From the NCBI RefSeq assembly GCF_003967535.1, contig NZ_BIFR01000002.1:1550001-1614000 (forward strand): a stretch of DNA of 64,000 nt, in the 5' to 3' direction. The stretch comes from Tengunoibacter tsumagoiensis (GTDB lineage: Bacteria; Chloroflexota; Ktedonobacteria; Ktedonobacterales; Ktedonobacteraceae). Shown in pieces: positions 43,047-52,070 of the stretch; position 1 is the stretch's first letter, and every line of letters starts with the position of its first letter. A model generated the notes under the pieces. The model was given only the letters and a program-made list of their open reading frames with translations. It searched no databases and was not told the origin of the DNA. Both the position numbers and the translations under genes were made by a program.

Positions 43047-46000
43047 GTGAGTAAATCAATCTCTGTCTTCTATTGCTATGCTCGCGAAGACGAGAAGTTG
43101 CAAAGGGAACTTGAGAAGCATTTGCGTCCTTTCGAGCGAATCAATCATATCATAGGATGGTCTGATCAAAATATCGAACCAGGTGCAGCACGGCAAGAAG
43201 AAATTGAGAAGCATCTTAGTGGTGCTGACCTTGTTCTGTTACTCATCAGTGCTGATTTTCTCAATTCTGAGGACTGCCAGAGGGAAATGAAGCAGGCGCT
43301 TCAAAGACATAGGCAAGGTGATGTACGCGTTATTCCCATCATTCTCCGACACTGCATATGGTGCTTGCCTCCTCTTTCCGACCTTCAAGCATTGCCTACA
43401 GATGGAAAACCTATCACCCAATGGTCTGATAAAGACGAAGCGTTCCTAGATACGGTACATGGAATCGCAATGATACTCGTTGAAGAAGGAGTACTATCAC
43501 CGCAGGAAGCCAGGATGTTGGATCTAAGTGATCAGCCGACAACTCCATTGCCATCGGGGGAATTACAGAGGTGCTATCTGGAGCAGGTTAAGCGCAATAC
43601 AGAACGGACGCCGCTCAAAGTCATTCCGACAGGTTTGATTTCGCCGAAGGCCCCCCTGGCTGAGATCTATATCCCACCGCGTTTTTATGCAAACCGAGCG
43701 CGAGTGGACTTTCCCGTACCCGATCAGGAACTGGATCGCTATCGCGAATCGCTCAAGAGAGGTATTTTGTCGCTGGACCTGGAACGAGTGGTGCTGGAAG
43801 CTGAGAAAAACTGGCAATATGACTTGAAAGCTAGCCATCCAGTGGGTCTGGATGTAGTCTGGGAACAATTAAACTCACACCATGTGGTCGTCATTCAGGG
43901 CTATCCAGGGATGGGCAAGAGCACCCTGATGGAGCGATTAGCTCTGCACATGGCGGTACGCGGCTTGGGCCTGCCTGATCCAGATATGCCAGAACACGAA
44001 AAACTCACACCGAATCTGATCCCTGTCATGCTGAGGTTAGGCCAGTATGCCAACGAGGCGTTCCCTCAAAAGAGCACTTCAGTGGGTATGGGTGTGGATG
44101 GGAAGAGCAAAGAAGGGCAGGCGAAGGAGGTACTCTCACTGCTTATTTACTTGCTGCGTAAGATGGCAAATATGGACCTGCCGAGCTTAGCCGATTTTAT
44201 GCGGCAAAAGTTGCACGACGGCGCTTGTCTGGTGTTGCTGGATGGCCTTGACGAAGTGAGCGATCCGGTACAACGTGAGGAGGTACAGGAAGAGATCAAG
44301 AGGTTTGTCAAGGGATATTGTTCTCGCTGCTATTTTATTATTACCTCTCGCGTGGCTGGTTATGATCAGGCAGCCTTCCCTGATTATCCCCATTTTACCT
44401 TAGCTGCATTGGGTTACAAAGAGATTAAGTATTTCCTGCCACGCTGGTGCCAGGCCAATCGTGAGGGAGAGTTTCATGTGTCAGAGGTCAGTTCCGCACA
44501 GATTGAGGAGGAAGTAAAAGTGCGTGCGCAGGAACTACAAGCAGCCATTGAAAGCAATGAGGAGGTACGTAAACTGGCTGAAAATCCACTGATGTTAACC
44601 CTCCTACTGGTTATGCAGCAGAACCGTATTGCCCTTCCTCGACAGCGTGTAGAACTCTATGATACGATCACGAAGATCCTGCTTAATAAGTCAGAAATTA
44701 CCGAGTCTCAGGCCATTGAATGCCTGGGTCCGTTGGCTTTTGAGATGCAAGAGGCGAACAGCGATTTTGTGCGTCAGAGCGAAGTTGAGAGGAGGCTGAT
44801 GGAAGTGATTGGTCGTAAGAGTGATACTGATGATAAAGTACGAGCAGAAGCAATACAATTCTTGTGGCGGGTCCGCGTGCGTGGCGGTCTCTTTGTCTCG
44901 CGAGTCAGCGACTATCTGGGTTTTATGCATCGCACCTTCCAAGAATATTTTGCTGCACGTCATATTATCAACACCATGCAGACCGACCAGGATCGCAGGA
45001 TCAATGAACTGGTCCAGCTCGCTTGCCGCCAAGATGCTCTTTGGCGTGAACCTTTTCTGTTAGCTGTAGCCTATTTGAGCTATCACAACGACGAACATAT
45101 TGCCAGCGCGATTCTGCGCGTGCTACTCGTTGAGTCTGCGAATAGGACACTTGAACAGCAGGTTTCTGCGCTCGTGCTAGCGACCGAAGCCATCATCGAG
45201 GCTAGACCACTGACTATCCAACAAGAATTGCAGACACAGACAGCAGAGCTATTGCTGACCTGCTATGAGCGAACGTCGCGCACGCCCGATAACGCAAGTA
45301 CCGCAAGCAAAAAGATTGAAAATGTCATATTGCGTTGGTTGCTCAGCTTGCCCAAAGAAGCTTATCGCCTGCCACTCCTTCGTGTCATTTCCCAAGCCAT
45401 CAAGGATACGCAGCAGACAAATCGCCAGCGTAACGTTCTGACTTTGCTCACTATCATAGCTAAACAGTTGGAGCCGTGTTCCCCCGTCGTTTTTGCTGCG
45501 CTCATCCCGCCATTACTCGCACTCACAGGCCTCCCTGCAATCGGACCCTATAAACCATCTGTCGATCTGACCGTCTCAGCCGACTTTGATGTGGCTGATC
45601 TCGCTTTGAGTGCCCTCTCCTTCTTGGGCAAGCGCGGCCCATCGGGTCTGTATCTGGTAACTGTGCAACAATACTTCAAAGAACATCCAGAGCAATTTCG
45701 CTTGCTTGCACGTTGCTCACTGGAATGCGGAACGCTGATTACGCCAGTCATAATCCCTCTGTCAGAGAAGAACTACCAGCAGCATGTAACTGCAATCAGG
45801 CAATGGATGGGCTTATCGCGTGATTGCACGGATGAAAACATTGATGCTTGGCTCTCTATTGAGCAGGCACTCTTAGAGTGTGCCGAAGGAGTGCGTTATC
45901 CTGCCGCAATGCATCTTCTGGAGATGTTGAGATGTACCGGAAAACAGGGTGGACAGCCGTGGTCAGAGATATGGCAAACCTATTTGCAGGAACAATTGAA

Positions 46001-46829
46001 CACCGCGAACTATATCAACTATCAGGAAGTGGCCCTGCTATGGAACCATCTTTTCTGGAGGCAATCACAGCCCCTTGCAGATACTATTCTAAAGCACTAT
46101 ACTTCTTATAATAAAACAAAAGCAAGATATGCGTGCAGATTTATAGCATATCTTATAGGTAATGCGAGACATTTTCGATACTTTGCTGAAGCAGGTGACC
46201 AAAAATGCACTCTAACATATAGGCGGTTAGGAGATCTAAGCAAACTAAGAGGTATTACAGAATATTTTACTGATTACAGAAACTTCATATATTTGAAACG
46301 TTTTAGAGAACTATTACATTATGGAGAATTCGACTATCTAGAATATTTAATTGGTTCTTGGTATGCAGAACGTTTAAGTTGTTTAGAGAGTTTAGTGTTT
46401 ACAAAAGATCTTATAAGAACCGCCCAGAATCGTTTGCGTGTTTCTGCCCGAGCAGAGAAGATCGATAATTTAACGATTCTCCGAGAGTGGTTATTGGAGG
46501 TTCAAGCGAACCTTGACCTTGAAAAAGGGAATGAAGATGAAATAAGAACTATAGCATATACTGCAGTGCATGAAATTAAAAACACAAAAAACGATAAAAT
46601 CGTTCAAAAAGCTGCATTGTATATCTTGCAAGCACTTCCAGCGCATACTCATGCTGGTATTGTTCTGATAGGGGAGATACTCGATGGAACGCAGAACCAG
46701 CAAATCTGGAATGCCTGCGTTCATTCACTGCGCTCTGCTGATCCGATTGATAAAGCTGCGCGGCAGGCGTTGGAAAAGGTGAGAAAGAGGCTCAAAAGGG
46801 GGAGTGCTACAAGTAAACGCTCCTTTTAG
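43047..46829 (+). CDS. TIR-NACHT STAND protein (NLR-like, putative antiphage defence)
   Basis: A 1260-aa protein. The N-terminal TIR/SEFIR-type domain (about 1-135; VFYCYAREDEKL, IGWSDQNIEPG, SADFLNSEDCQREM) has the conserved Glu expected for NADase activity in the last motif. A linker leads to a NACHT ATPase: Walker A GYPGMGKST near 284, Walker B LVLLDGLDEVSD near 395, and sensor ITSRVAGYD near 432. The C-terminal half (about 560-1260) is helical, HEAT-like, the likely sensor. Start is GTG 43047 with AGGAGG six nt upstream. Family knowledge: bacterial NACHT proteins are antiviral and TIR domains deplete NAD+. The nucleotides for about residues 1013-1135 are much more AT-rich than the rest. 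Confidence 0.9.
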   Translation: MSKSISVFYCYAREDEKLQRELEKHLRPFERINHIIGWSDQNIEPGAARQEEIEKHLSGADLVLLLISADFLNSEDCQREMKQALQRHRQGDVRVIPIILRHCIWCLPPLSDLQALPTDGKPITQWSDKDEAFLDTVHGIAMILVEEGVLSPQEARMLDLSDQPTTPLPSGELQRCYLEQVKRNTERTPLKVIPTGLISPKAPLAEIYIPPRFYANRARVDFPVPDQELDRYRESLKRGILSLDLERVVLEAEKNWQYDLKASHPVGLDVVWEQLNSHHVVVIQGYPGMGKSTLMERLALHMAVRGLGLPDPDMPEHEKLTPNLIPVMLRLGQYANEAFPQKSTSVGMGVDGKSKEGQAKEVLSLLIYLLRKMANMDLPSLADFMRQKLHDGACLVLLDGLDEVSDPVQREEVQEEIKRFVKGYCSRCYFIITSRVAGYDQAAFPDYPHFTLAALGYKEIKYFLPRWCQANREGEFHVSEVSSAQIEEEVKVRAQELQAAIESNEEVRKLAENPLMLTLLLVMQQNRIALPRQRVELYDTITKILLNKSEITESQAIECLGPLAFEMQEANSDFVRQSEVERRLMEVIGRKSDTDDKVRAEAIQFLWRVRVRGGLFVSRVSDYLGFMHRTFQEYFAARHIINTMQTDQDRRINELVQLACRQDALWREPFLLAVAYLSYHNDEHIASAILRVLLVESANRTLEQQVSALVLATEAIIEARPLTIQQELQTQTAELLLTCYERTSRTPDNASTASKKIENVILRWLLSLPKEAYRLPLLRVISQAIKDTQQTNRQRNVLTLLTIIAKQLEPCSPVVFAALIPPLLALTGLPAIGPYKPSVDLTVSADFDVADLALSALSFLGKRGPSGLYLVTVQQYFKEHPEQFRLLARCSLECGTLITPVIIPLSEKNYQQHVTAIRQWMGLSRDCTDENIDAWLSIEQALLECAEGVRYPAAMHLLEMLRCTGKQGGQPWSEIWQTYLQEQLNTANYINYQEVALLWNHLFWRQSQPLADTILKHYTSYNKTKARYACRFIAYLIGNARHFRYFAEAGDQKCTLTYRRLGDLSKLRGITEYFTDYRNFIYLKRFRELLHYGEFDYLEYLIGSWYAERLSCLESLVFTKDLIRTAQNRLRVSARAEKIDNLTILREWLLEVQANLDLEKGNEDEIRTIAYTAVHEIKNTKNDKIVQKAALYILQALPAHTHAGIVLIGEILDGTQNQQIWNACVHSLRSADPIDKAARQALEKVRKRLKRGSATSKRSF

Positions 46830-46999
46830 AACAAAAATATGCTAATACGCATTTCAAACGAGCCTTAGGGGAACCTCTATTGCAGTATTGAGATTGGTGA
46901 GAGCCTTGATAATAGCCTGGCGCTTTAACCGAGTTACAGATCAGTGTGTTATCGCAGGCCAGAGCAATGCTATCGATGTATGATTATATCTAGAGATCT

Positions 47000-47917
47000 C
47001 TATTGTTCATGAAGGTTTGCCCATTTCCCTTTCCGGCGGATGGTATGCACCTGCTGAAAACCAACCGCTTCGTAGGCGCGTAGAGCAGGGATGAAAGAGA
47101 GATTCGTTTCGACAAATGCGCGTCTGGCTCCCTGCTCTTTAAAACGCCGGAGCATCTCTAAAAGCAAGACGCGACCGAAGCCGTATTGATGAAAGTGTGG
47201 GTGGACACCCAGTGGCTCAATCTGTCCAGCCTGATGATCTGCGTCAAACCAGCCTACGCAGAAACCTACCAGTGAACCATCAGGTGCACTAATCACCAGA
47301 TCCAGCTCTGGTCGGTACTGGGGAGTTTGCAACGTTCGCGCCCTCCACTCAGGCGTCATCGAGGTACTCTCGAAAGCTGCACGATGGAGCTCAGCATAGG
47401 CAGCTACCTCCTCGACGCCCCTGAGAGGACGAAGCGTAAAACCATCAGGCAATGCTGGAATCTGCGCAAGGGTATCAAGAGTATGCTGGAAAAGAACATA
47501 GCTATCATCTGCTTCGAGCAGAAAGCCATGCGCCTCTACCAATTGACGACGTGTGTCGTCATCGTCTCGGAACTCCACACAGTAGGAAAGCGGATAGCCA
47601 CGCTCAACGTCCCGTTCATGCATCCGTTCTTCTGCCCACGCAAAGATTGCTGCTTCAACTTCCTGCTCGGTGGGACCAGGGAGAATAAAGAAATCAAGGG
47701 CCGCCCAATAGTATTGCCAGGCTGCAAAGCCAACAATCCGTCCCTGCGTATCCTGCCAGAAAGCGCCATCACGTCCCTCGTTGATAATCGGAGCACTGAT
47801 GCGCCAGGAGATATCGAGCACGTGGCGGTTCTGCAAGGGAAACGTGCGGACAAAGTCACACACTTGAACCATTGCATCCTTGCCATGAAAAGGATAACGA
47901 ATAATACTACCTGCCAT
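47000..47917 (-). CDS. Tandem GNAT-domain N-acetyltransferase
   Basis: A 305-aa double GNAT. The C-terminal copy has a good loop (HQYGFGRVLLLEML, about residue 240) and the late motif YEAVGFQQV; the N-terminal copy is degenerate. GGAGG lies 10 nt before the ATG at 47917. Plan and length match the GNAT at 41.1 kb, so the two may be distant duplicates flanking the TIR-NACHT gene. Substrate unknown. Confidence 0.85.
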   Translation of the reverse strand: MAGSIIRYPFHGKDAMVQVCDFVRTFPLQNRHVLDISWRISAPIINEGRDGAFWQDTQGRIVGFAAWQYYWAALDFFILPGPTEQEVEAAIFAWAEERMHERDVERGYPLSYCVEFRDDDDTRRQLVEAHGFLLEADDSYVLFQHTLDTLAQIPALPDGFTLRPLRGVEEVAAYAELHRAAFESTSMTPEWRARTLQTPQYRPELDLVISAPDGSLVGFCVGWFDADHQAGQIEPLGVHPHFHQYGFGRVLLLEMLRRFKEQGARRAFVETNLSFIPALRAYEAVGFQQVHTIRRKGKWANLHEQ

Positions 47918-48094
47918 AACCCTTCGGCCTCCAATCTAACATCGAACAGCTACTTGATTTATTCTAAAAATGCAAATATAATCTACCACACCGGTAAATA
48001 TACCGTCAAGATCTTTTGAATATTTTGTGCACAAATCGTGATTTTCAGGACTCTAACATGCGTAAAGATGAAGAGAATGTTTGAACAGGAGAAA

Positions 48095-48571
48095 ATGACT
48101 GTGAAGCAGGTCAAAAGAAAAGTGTTTGCATACATCACCCATCAGCAGAAATTGCTCGTCTTCAGTCATCCGCACGCGCCAGAAGCAGGGATACAGGTTC
48201 CTGCAGGGACTATTGAGGAGGGAGAGACACCAGAACAGGCCGTTTTACGCGAAGCATTTGAAGAGACTGGCTTGACTCACCTTATTTTACATGGATTTCT
48301 TGGTGAACAGGAACGTGATATGGCAGATTTTGGACGCGAAGAGATTCATCAGCGTTATTTTTATCACCTCTTGTATCAAGGGCAGCCGCCAGCAGTATGG
48401 CAACATACAGAACACTTCTCTTCTACTTCTCGCGATCCGCATATTTTTGAGTTCTTTTGGGCCACCTTGCCTGATCAGGTGCCAACCTTAATCGCGGACC
48501 ACGGTCTTCTCCTTCCTCAACTGATAGAACGTCTCCAGTACGAACCCATGGAGTATGGTATAGCGAAATAG
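48095..48571 (+). CDS. NUDIX hydrolase
   Basis: A 158-aa NUDIX protein with a canonical box, GTIEEGETPEQAVLREAFEETGL (split: GTIEEGE near residue 38 and REAFEETGL near 52), that hydrolyses nucleoside diphosphates linked to another moiety. The start is uncertain: ATG 48095 has AGGAG too close (3-4 nt), while GTG 48101 has it at 9 nt, so GTG may be used. A strong hairpin begins right at the stop codon. It could act in NAD or nucleotide clean-up, which would be interesting beside two TIR genes, but this is only proximity. Confidence 0.85.
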   Translation: MTVKQVKRKVFAYITHQQKLLVFSHPHAPEAGIQVPAGTIEEGETPEQAVLREAFEETGLTHLILHGFLGEQERDMADFGREEIHQRYFYHLLYQGQPPAVWQHTEHFSSTSRDPHIFEFFWATLPDQVPTLIADHGLLLPQLIERLQYEPMEYGIAK

Positions 48572-48616
48572 TATGCTGGTCAGCTGGCACTCTTCTTTCA
48601 TCAGCTGACCAGCATA
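48572..48616 (+). terminator. Palindromic hairpin, dispersed copy 1
   Basis: TATGCTGGTCAGCTG (48572-48586) pairs with CAGCTGACCAGCATA (48602-48616). A close relative with the same AGAGTGCCAGCTGACCA arm lies at 58668-58714. Both begin directly at a TAG stop codon. It may be a terminator, or a small dispersed palindromic element. Confidence 0.6.
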
Positions 48617-48641
48617 TCAGAGAGTTTTAAGGAGTGATACT

Positions 48642-49037
48642 ATGGCAGAAACCTACCAAAACGGCTTCGCCGAGGTCAATGGCACACGGCTCGCCTATGA
48701 GGTAGCAGGCACAGGCCATCCACTTATCCTCATTCACGGTGGGCTCGTCCATAGAAGATTATGGGACGAGCAATTCCCTGTGTTTGCGCAACACTATCGG
48801 GTTATTCGTTTCGACATTCGTGGTTTCGGAGACTCAGCCCCTTCCGAGACGCCACCCTACTTTTTTGAGGAGGATATCCATAGCCTGCTCAGGTTTCTTG
48901 GAGTCGAGAAGACCCAATTCGACCTTCCCACTTTATTCACCGATAGATATATACATTTATCTGGACTTCTGCTAAAATACCTGAGCAGACATGAAATGTA
49001 CAGATTCGAGCACAAAAAGAGGACCAATGTCTGCTAA
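48642..49037 (+). pseudogene. Truncated alpha/beta hydrolase (N-terminal fragment)
   Basis: The first 90 residues are a typical alpha/beta hydrolase start: LILIHGGLVHRRLWDEQ, then RVIRFDIRGFGDSA and LLRFLGVEKTQ. A Gly-x-Ser-x-Gly nucleophile elbow should follow at once, but after codon 90 (about 48910) the sequence turns into unrelated FDLPTLFTDRY. The catalytic Ser, Asp and His are all missing. The break is 185 bp upstream of a tyrosine recombinase gene, so a mobile insertion probably cut it. No C-terminal half is found after the recombinase/TIR pair. Confidence 0.8.
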
Positions 49038-49094
49038 TACACGCCAAAATCAGGCAAAAAGCACTTTTGCTAATACTGGCAAGGAGCGTGAAGC

Positions 49095-50024
49095 ATGGCA
49101 CGAAAAGCACAACCGATGCTCTCAGAAAGTGGTCAGCAGGCTCTCGATCAGTATAGGCAGGTGCTTCAACAATTCGAGGATATCTCACTAGTCACTATTT
49201 GCAATTCCCTCAGCGACCTGCGCCAGTTTATCGCCTGGTATGAAGACTCTTGGTGTGGCGAACAAGAGGAACGCAATTTTACGCCACAAGCGGTGGCTCC
49301 GCCGCTGCTCATCCGCTATCGGGAGTATCTCCAAATCTCACTTGGCCTCAAATCGTCATCAGTGAATCGAACCCTGATGAGCCTGAAACAGTATTTCGCC
49401 TGGGCCAGAACAACGCAGCTCATTCAGTCTGATCCTGCTGCTCTCATCAAATTCGTGCCCAAAGAAGCATCTCCTCCTCGACATTTGAGCAATGAGGATG
49501 AAGAGGCGTTGGTTGCTGCAGTCAATGCTGTAGGAACACTTCGAGATCAAACCATCGTCACTCTTCTGCTGCATACTGGCTTACGTGTGCAAGAACTTTG
49601 TACCTTAACGCGCCAGCAGATCCATCTGGGCAAGCGAAACGGAACGCTGCGGATTGTAGGCAAACGCAAGAACGTGCGTGAGGTTCCGCTTAATACCACC
49701 GCACGATCTATCTTAAACCAGTATCTGGAAACCCTTTGCCAGGACTGCCAGTATCTCTTTCCTTCGGAAAAAACGCACCGTTCGCTGACGGGACGGGCGC
49801 TGGGACACTTGGTGACGAAATACGCCACGCAGGCTCAGATCGCTGCTCTCAGTCCCCATGACCTACGTCATCGCTTTGGCTATCGGATGGCAGAATTCGT
49901 TTCCCGTCATCGTCTGGCCCAAATCATGGGACATGACTCGCTGGATACACGATGCTCTATATTCGTGGAACCAAGCAGGATCTGCAACAGGATGTGGAGA
50001 AAATCGCATGGATATAACCACTGA
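49095..50024 (+). pseudogene. Tyrosine recombinase/integrase, frameshifted before the catalytic Tyr
   Basis: A 309-codon XerC/D-type recombinase. The N-terminal SAM-like core-binding domain is followed by the catalytic domain with TGLRVQEL (Arg I), a Lys in the beta-hairpin, and HDLRHRFG (HxxR). After MGHDSLDT at about 49950 the frame goes wrong; in the +2 frame the sequence resumes as MLYIRGTKQDLQ..., which holds the catalytic Tyr, and ends at 50017. One missing base near 49950 explains this. AAGGAG lies 8 nt before the ATG at 49095. As read, the product lacks its nucleophile and is probably inactive. The ancestral end overlapped the TIR gene start. Confidence 0.88.
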
Positions 50025-51897
50025 AGGCGCTACTCCCTCTTCACCACAAAATGATCTTGAGAAAACAAGCGAAAGTAAAATACAGAAACCCATTAAAATT
50101 TTTTTCTGTTATGCCCATGAAGATGAGCTTTTGCTACAAAAACTCCAAAAACAGTTAGGGGCGCTAAGAAAACTGGGACTTCTTGATTTCTGGCACGATC
50201 GTGACATTAGCGCAGGAACCAATTGGCAACAAGAAATTAATCAGCAATTAGACGAGGCTCAGATTATTCTTCTTTTAGTAAGTCCTGATTTTGTCAACTC
50301 GGATTATTGTTACAGTACAGAAATGGAACAGGCCTTAGAGAGACATCGCCAGGGAACAAACTATGTTATTCCTATTATTCTCCGCCCCGTCCATTGGCAA
50401 GGAACCCCTTTTAGTCACCTTCAAGTACTTCCAACGGATGCCAAACCCCTTTCTGGATGGTCTAACTTAGATGAAGCATTCTTTGATGTAGCCGAAGGAA
50501 TCAAAAAAGTAGTTGAAGCTTTTCTAAAAGAAGAAAAAACTCAGGATGGCAAACAGATCCGTACAAATAAACCAGATGTTCAGATTGTTCACCCTCATAA
50601 GATTAAGATACCCGCATCATTTTTCATGCCTCGTTTTGGTCTTCGTAACATATTTTTTATACTCTTCTGTCTTTTCCTGGTTATAGGAAATAATATAGCC
50701 TGGTTTTTTGTAACACAGCAGGATCAACTACGCGCGTCCTTGAGATCAACGGCTGCAGCAAATACGTATTGGGCAGTAACTGCTAGAAGAGGAGTAGATT
50801 TTGGCTTTAATGCTGCCCATACCCGTTTAAATCCCTATGAGCAAATTATCAATACTATGAATGCGATTCATCTTGCTCCGCTGTGGTCTTATCACACAGG
50901 CAATTCTATTTACTCTGAGTCAGCAGTAATCAACAGCACCATTTATATTGGATCTCGTGACGGCAAGCTCTATGCTTTCGATGCCTCCTGTTCTAGTGCC
51001 TGTCAGCCCCTCTGGTCCTATCAAACAGGTGGCCCTATCTTTTCCTCGCCAGCGGTTGCGGGTGGTATGGTCTATATTGGATCTCGTGACGGCAAGCTCT
51101 ATGCTTTCGATGCCTCCTGTTCTAGTGCCTGTCAGCCCCTCTGGTCCTATCAAACAAATGATTGGGTCGATTCCTCACCAACAGTAGCTAACGATATGGT
51201 CTATATCGGCTCGAATGACAACAGGCTCTATGCTTTCGATGCCTCCTGTTCTAGTGCCTGTCAGCCCCTCTGGTCCTATCAAACAAACGGTTGGATTGAT
51301 TCCTCACCAGCAGTAGCTGGTGGTATAGTCTACATTAGCTCCTTTGACGGCAACGTCTACGCTTTTGATGCAACCTGCCGCAAGACTTGTCGGCCTCTCT
51401 GGTCTTATTCAAGAGGCAGAGCTCTCGTTGCCTCACCAGCAGTAGCCGATGGCATGGTCTACATTGGCTCCGAAACTGGTGAGTTCTATGCTTTCAGTGC
51501 TGCTTGTCGCAATTCCTGTCAGCCCCTCTGGATTTACACGGGAAATAAGCCATTTGGGTCTTCACCAGCAGTGGCCAATGGAATAGTTTATGTTGGCTCT
51601 GATAATGGCAAGTTTTATGCTTTTGACGCTGCTTGTCATAATCCCTGTTCACCCCTTTGGTCCTATCAAACAGATGGCTCTGTCTATTCTTCACCAGCAG
51701 TAGCTAACAACGTAGTCTATGTCGGCTCTCGCGATGGGAAACTGTATGCTTTCGATGCTGCTTGTCGCAATTCCTGTCAGCCTCTCTGGTCTGAGCAAAT
51801 CGCTAGCTCTATTGACTCCGCACCGACAGTGGCAAATGGTATGGTTTATATTGGAACTTATAATGGTGATCTCTATACGCTAGGGCTTACCGCATAG
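50008..51897 (+). CDS. TIR-transmembrane-PQQ-propeller receptor-like protein
   Basis: A 629-aa protein. An N-terminal TIR domain (about residues 27-175; IFFCYAHEDE, FWHDRDISAG, SPDFVNSDYCYSTEM) is related to the TIR of the 43-kb NACHT protein. One membrane helix (about 212-235, FFILFCLFLVIGNNIAWFFV) follows. The rest (about 290-629) is eight PQQ-like blades of about 43 residues, each with YIGSxDGKLYAFDAxC and a Cys-x3-Cys pair. By topology TIR is cytoplasmic and the propeller outside, like a receptor. ATG 50008 has GGAG 8 nt upstream and lies within the ancestral recombinase end, so the two were coupled. Ligand and output are unknown; a TIR joined to an external propeller is unusual. Confidence 0.88.
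   Translation: MDITTEGATPSSPQNDLEKTSESKIQKPIKIFFCYAHEDELLLQKLQKQLGALRKLGLLDFWHDRDISAGTNWQQEINQQLDEAQIILLLVSPDFVNSDYCYSTEMEQALERHRQGTNYVIPIILRPVHWQGTPFSHLQVLPTDAKPLSGWSNLDEAFFDVAEGIKKVVEAFLKEEKTQDGKQIRTNKPDVQIVHPHKIKIPASFFMPRFGLRNIFFILFCLFLVIGNNIAWFFVTQQDQLRASLRSTAAANTYWAVTARRGVDFGFNAAHTRLNPYEQIINTMNAIHLAPLWSYHTGNSIYSESAVINSTIYIGSRDGKLYAFDASCSSACQPLWSYQTGGPIFSSPAVAGGMVYIGSRDGKLYAFDASCSSACQPLWSYQTNDWVDSSPTVANDMVYIGSNDNRLYAFDASCSSACQPLWSYQTNGWIDSSPAVAGGIVYISSFDGNVYAFDATCRKTCRPLWSYSRGRALVASPAVADGMVYIGSETGEFYAFSAACRNSCQPLWIYTGNKPFGSSPAVANGIVYVGSDNGKFYAFDAACHNPCSPLWSYQTDGSVYSSPAVANNVVYVGSRDGKLYAFDAACRNSCQPLWSEQIASSIDSAPTVANGMVYIGTYNGDLYTLGLTA
50944..51330 (+). repeat. Near-identical 129-bp tandem DNA repeats in the propeller
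   Basis: Blades 1-3 repeat every 129 bp (43 codons), starting near 50944, 51073 and 51202. A stretch of more than 50 bp around CTATGCTTTCGATGCCTCCT is identical in all three, including silent positions. Later blades have diverged. This indicates recent duplication or gene conversion among the first blades. Confidence 0.85.
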
Positions 51898-52070
51898 CCC
51901 CAGATCACTCACCTGCCAGGCCATACAGCAACAAGATATGCTTAGCAAGAAACGGTTCTACCGAAATATGGCTTCTATAGCTTCTTTGGGCTATTTTCCT
52001 ATTCCAACTTTTTGTTCTAAGTATGGGCAAACCTCGATCTCTCACAATCTCGGAACAAGAGGTATGCTTT

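Noticed and set aside
47327..48019. 230-codon plus-strand open frame
   Set aside because: It lies antisense to a clear GNAT gene and has no ribosome site or family resemblance.
50920..51340. Regular 129-bp repeats that could suggest a CRISPR-like array
   Set aside because: The unit is 43 in-frame codons of a PQQ propeller blade, with no variable spacers between identical short repeats.
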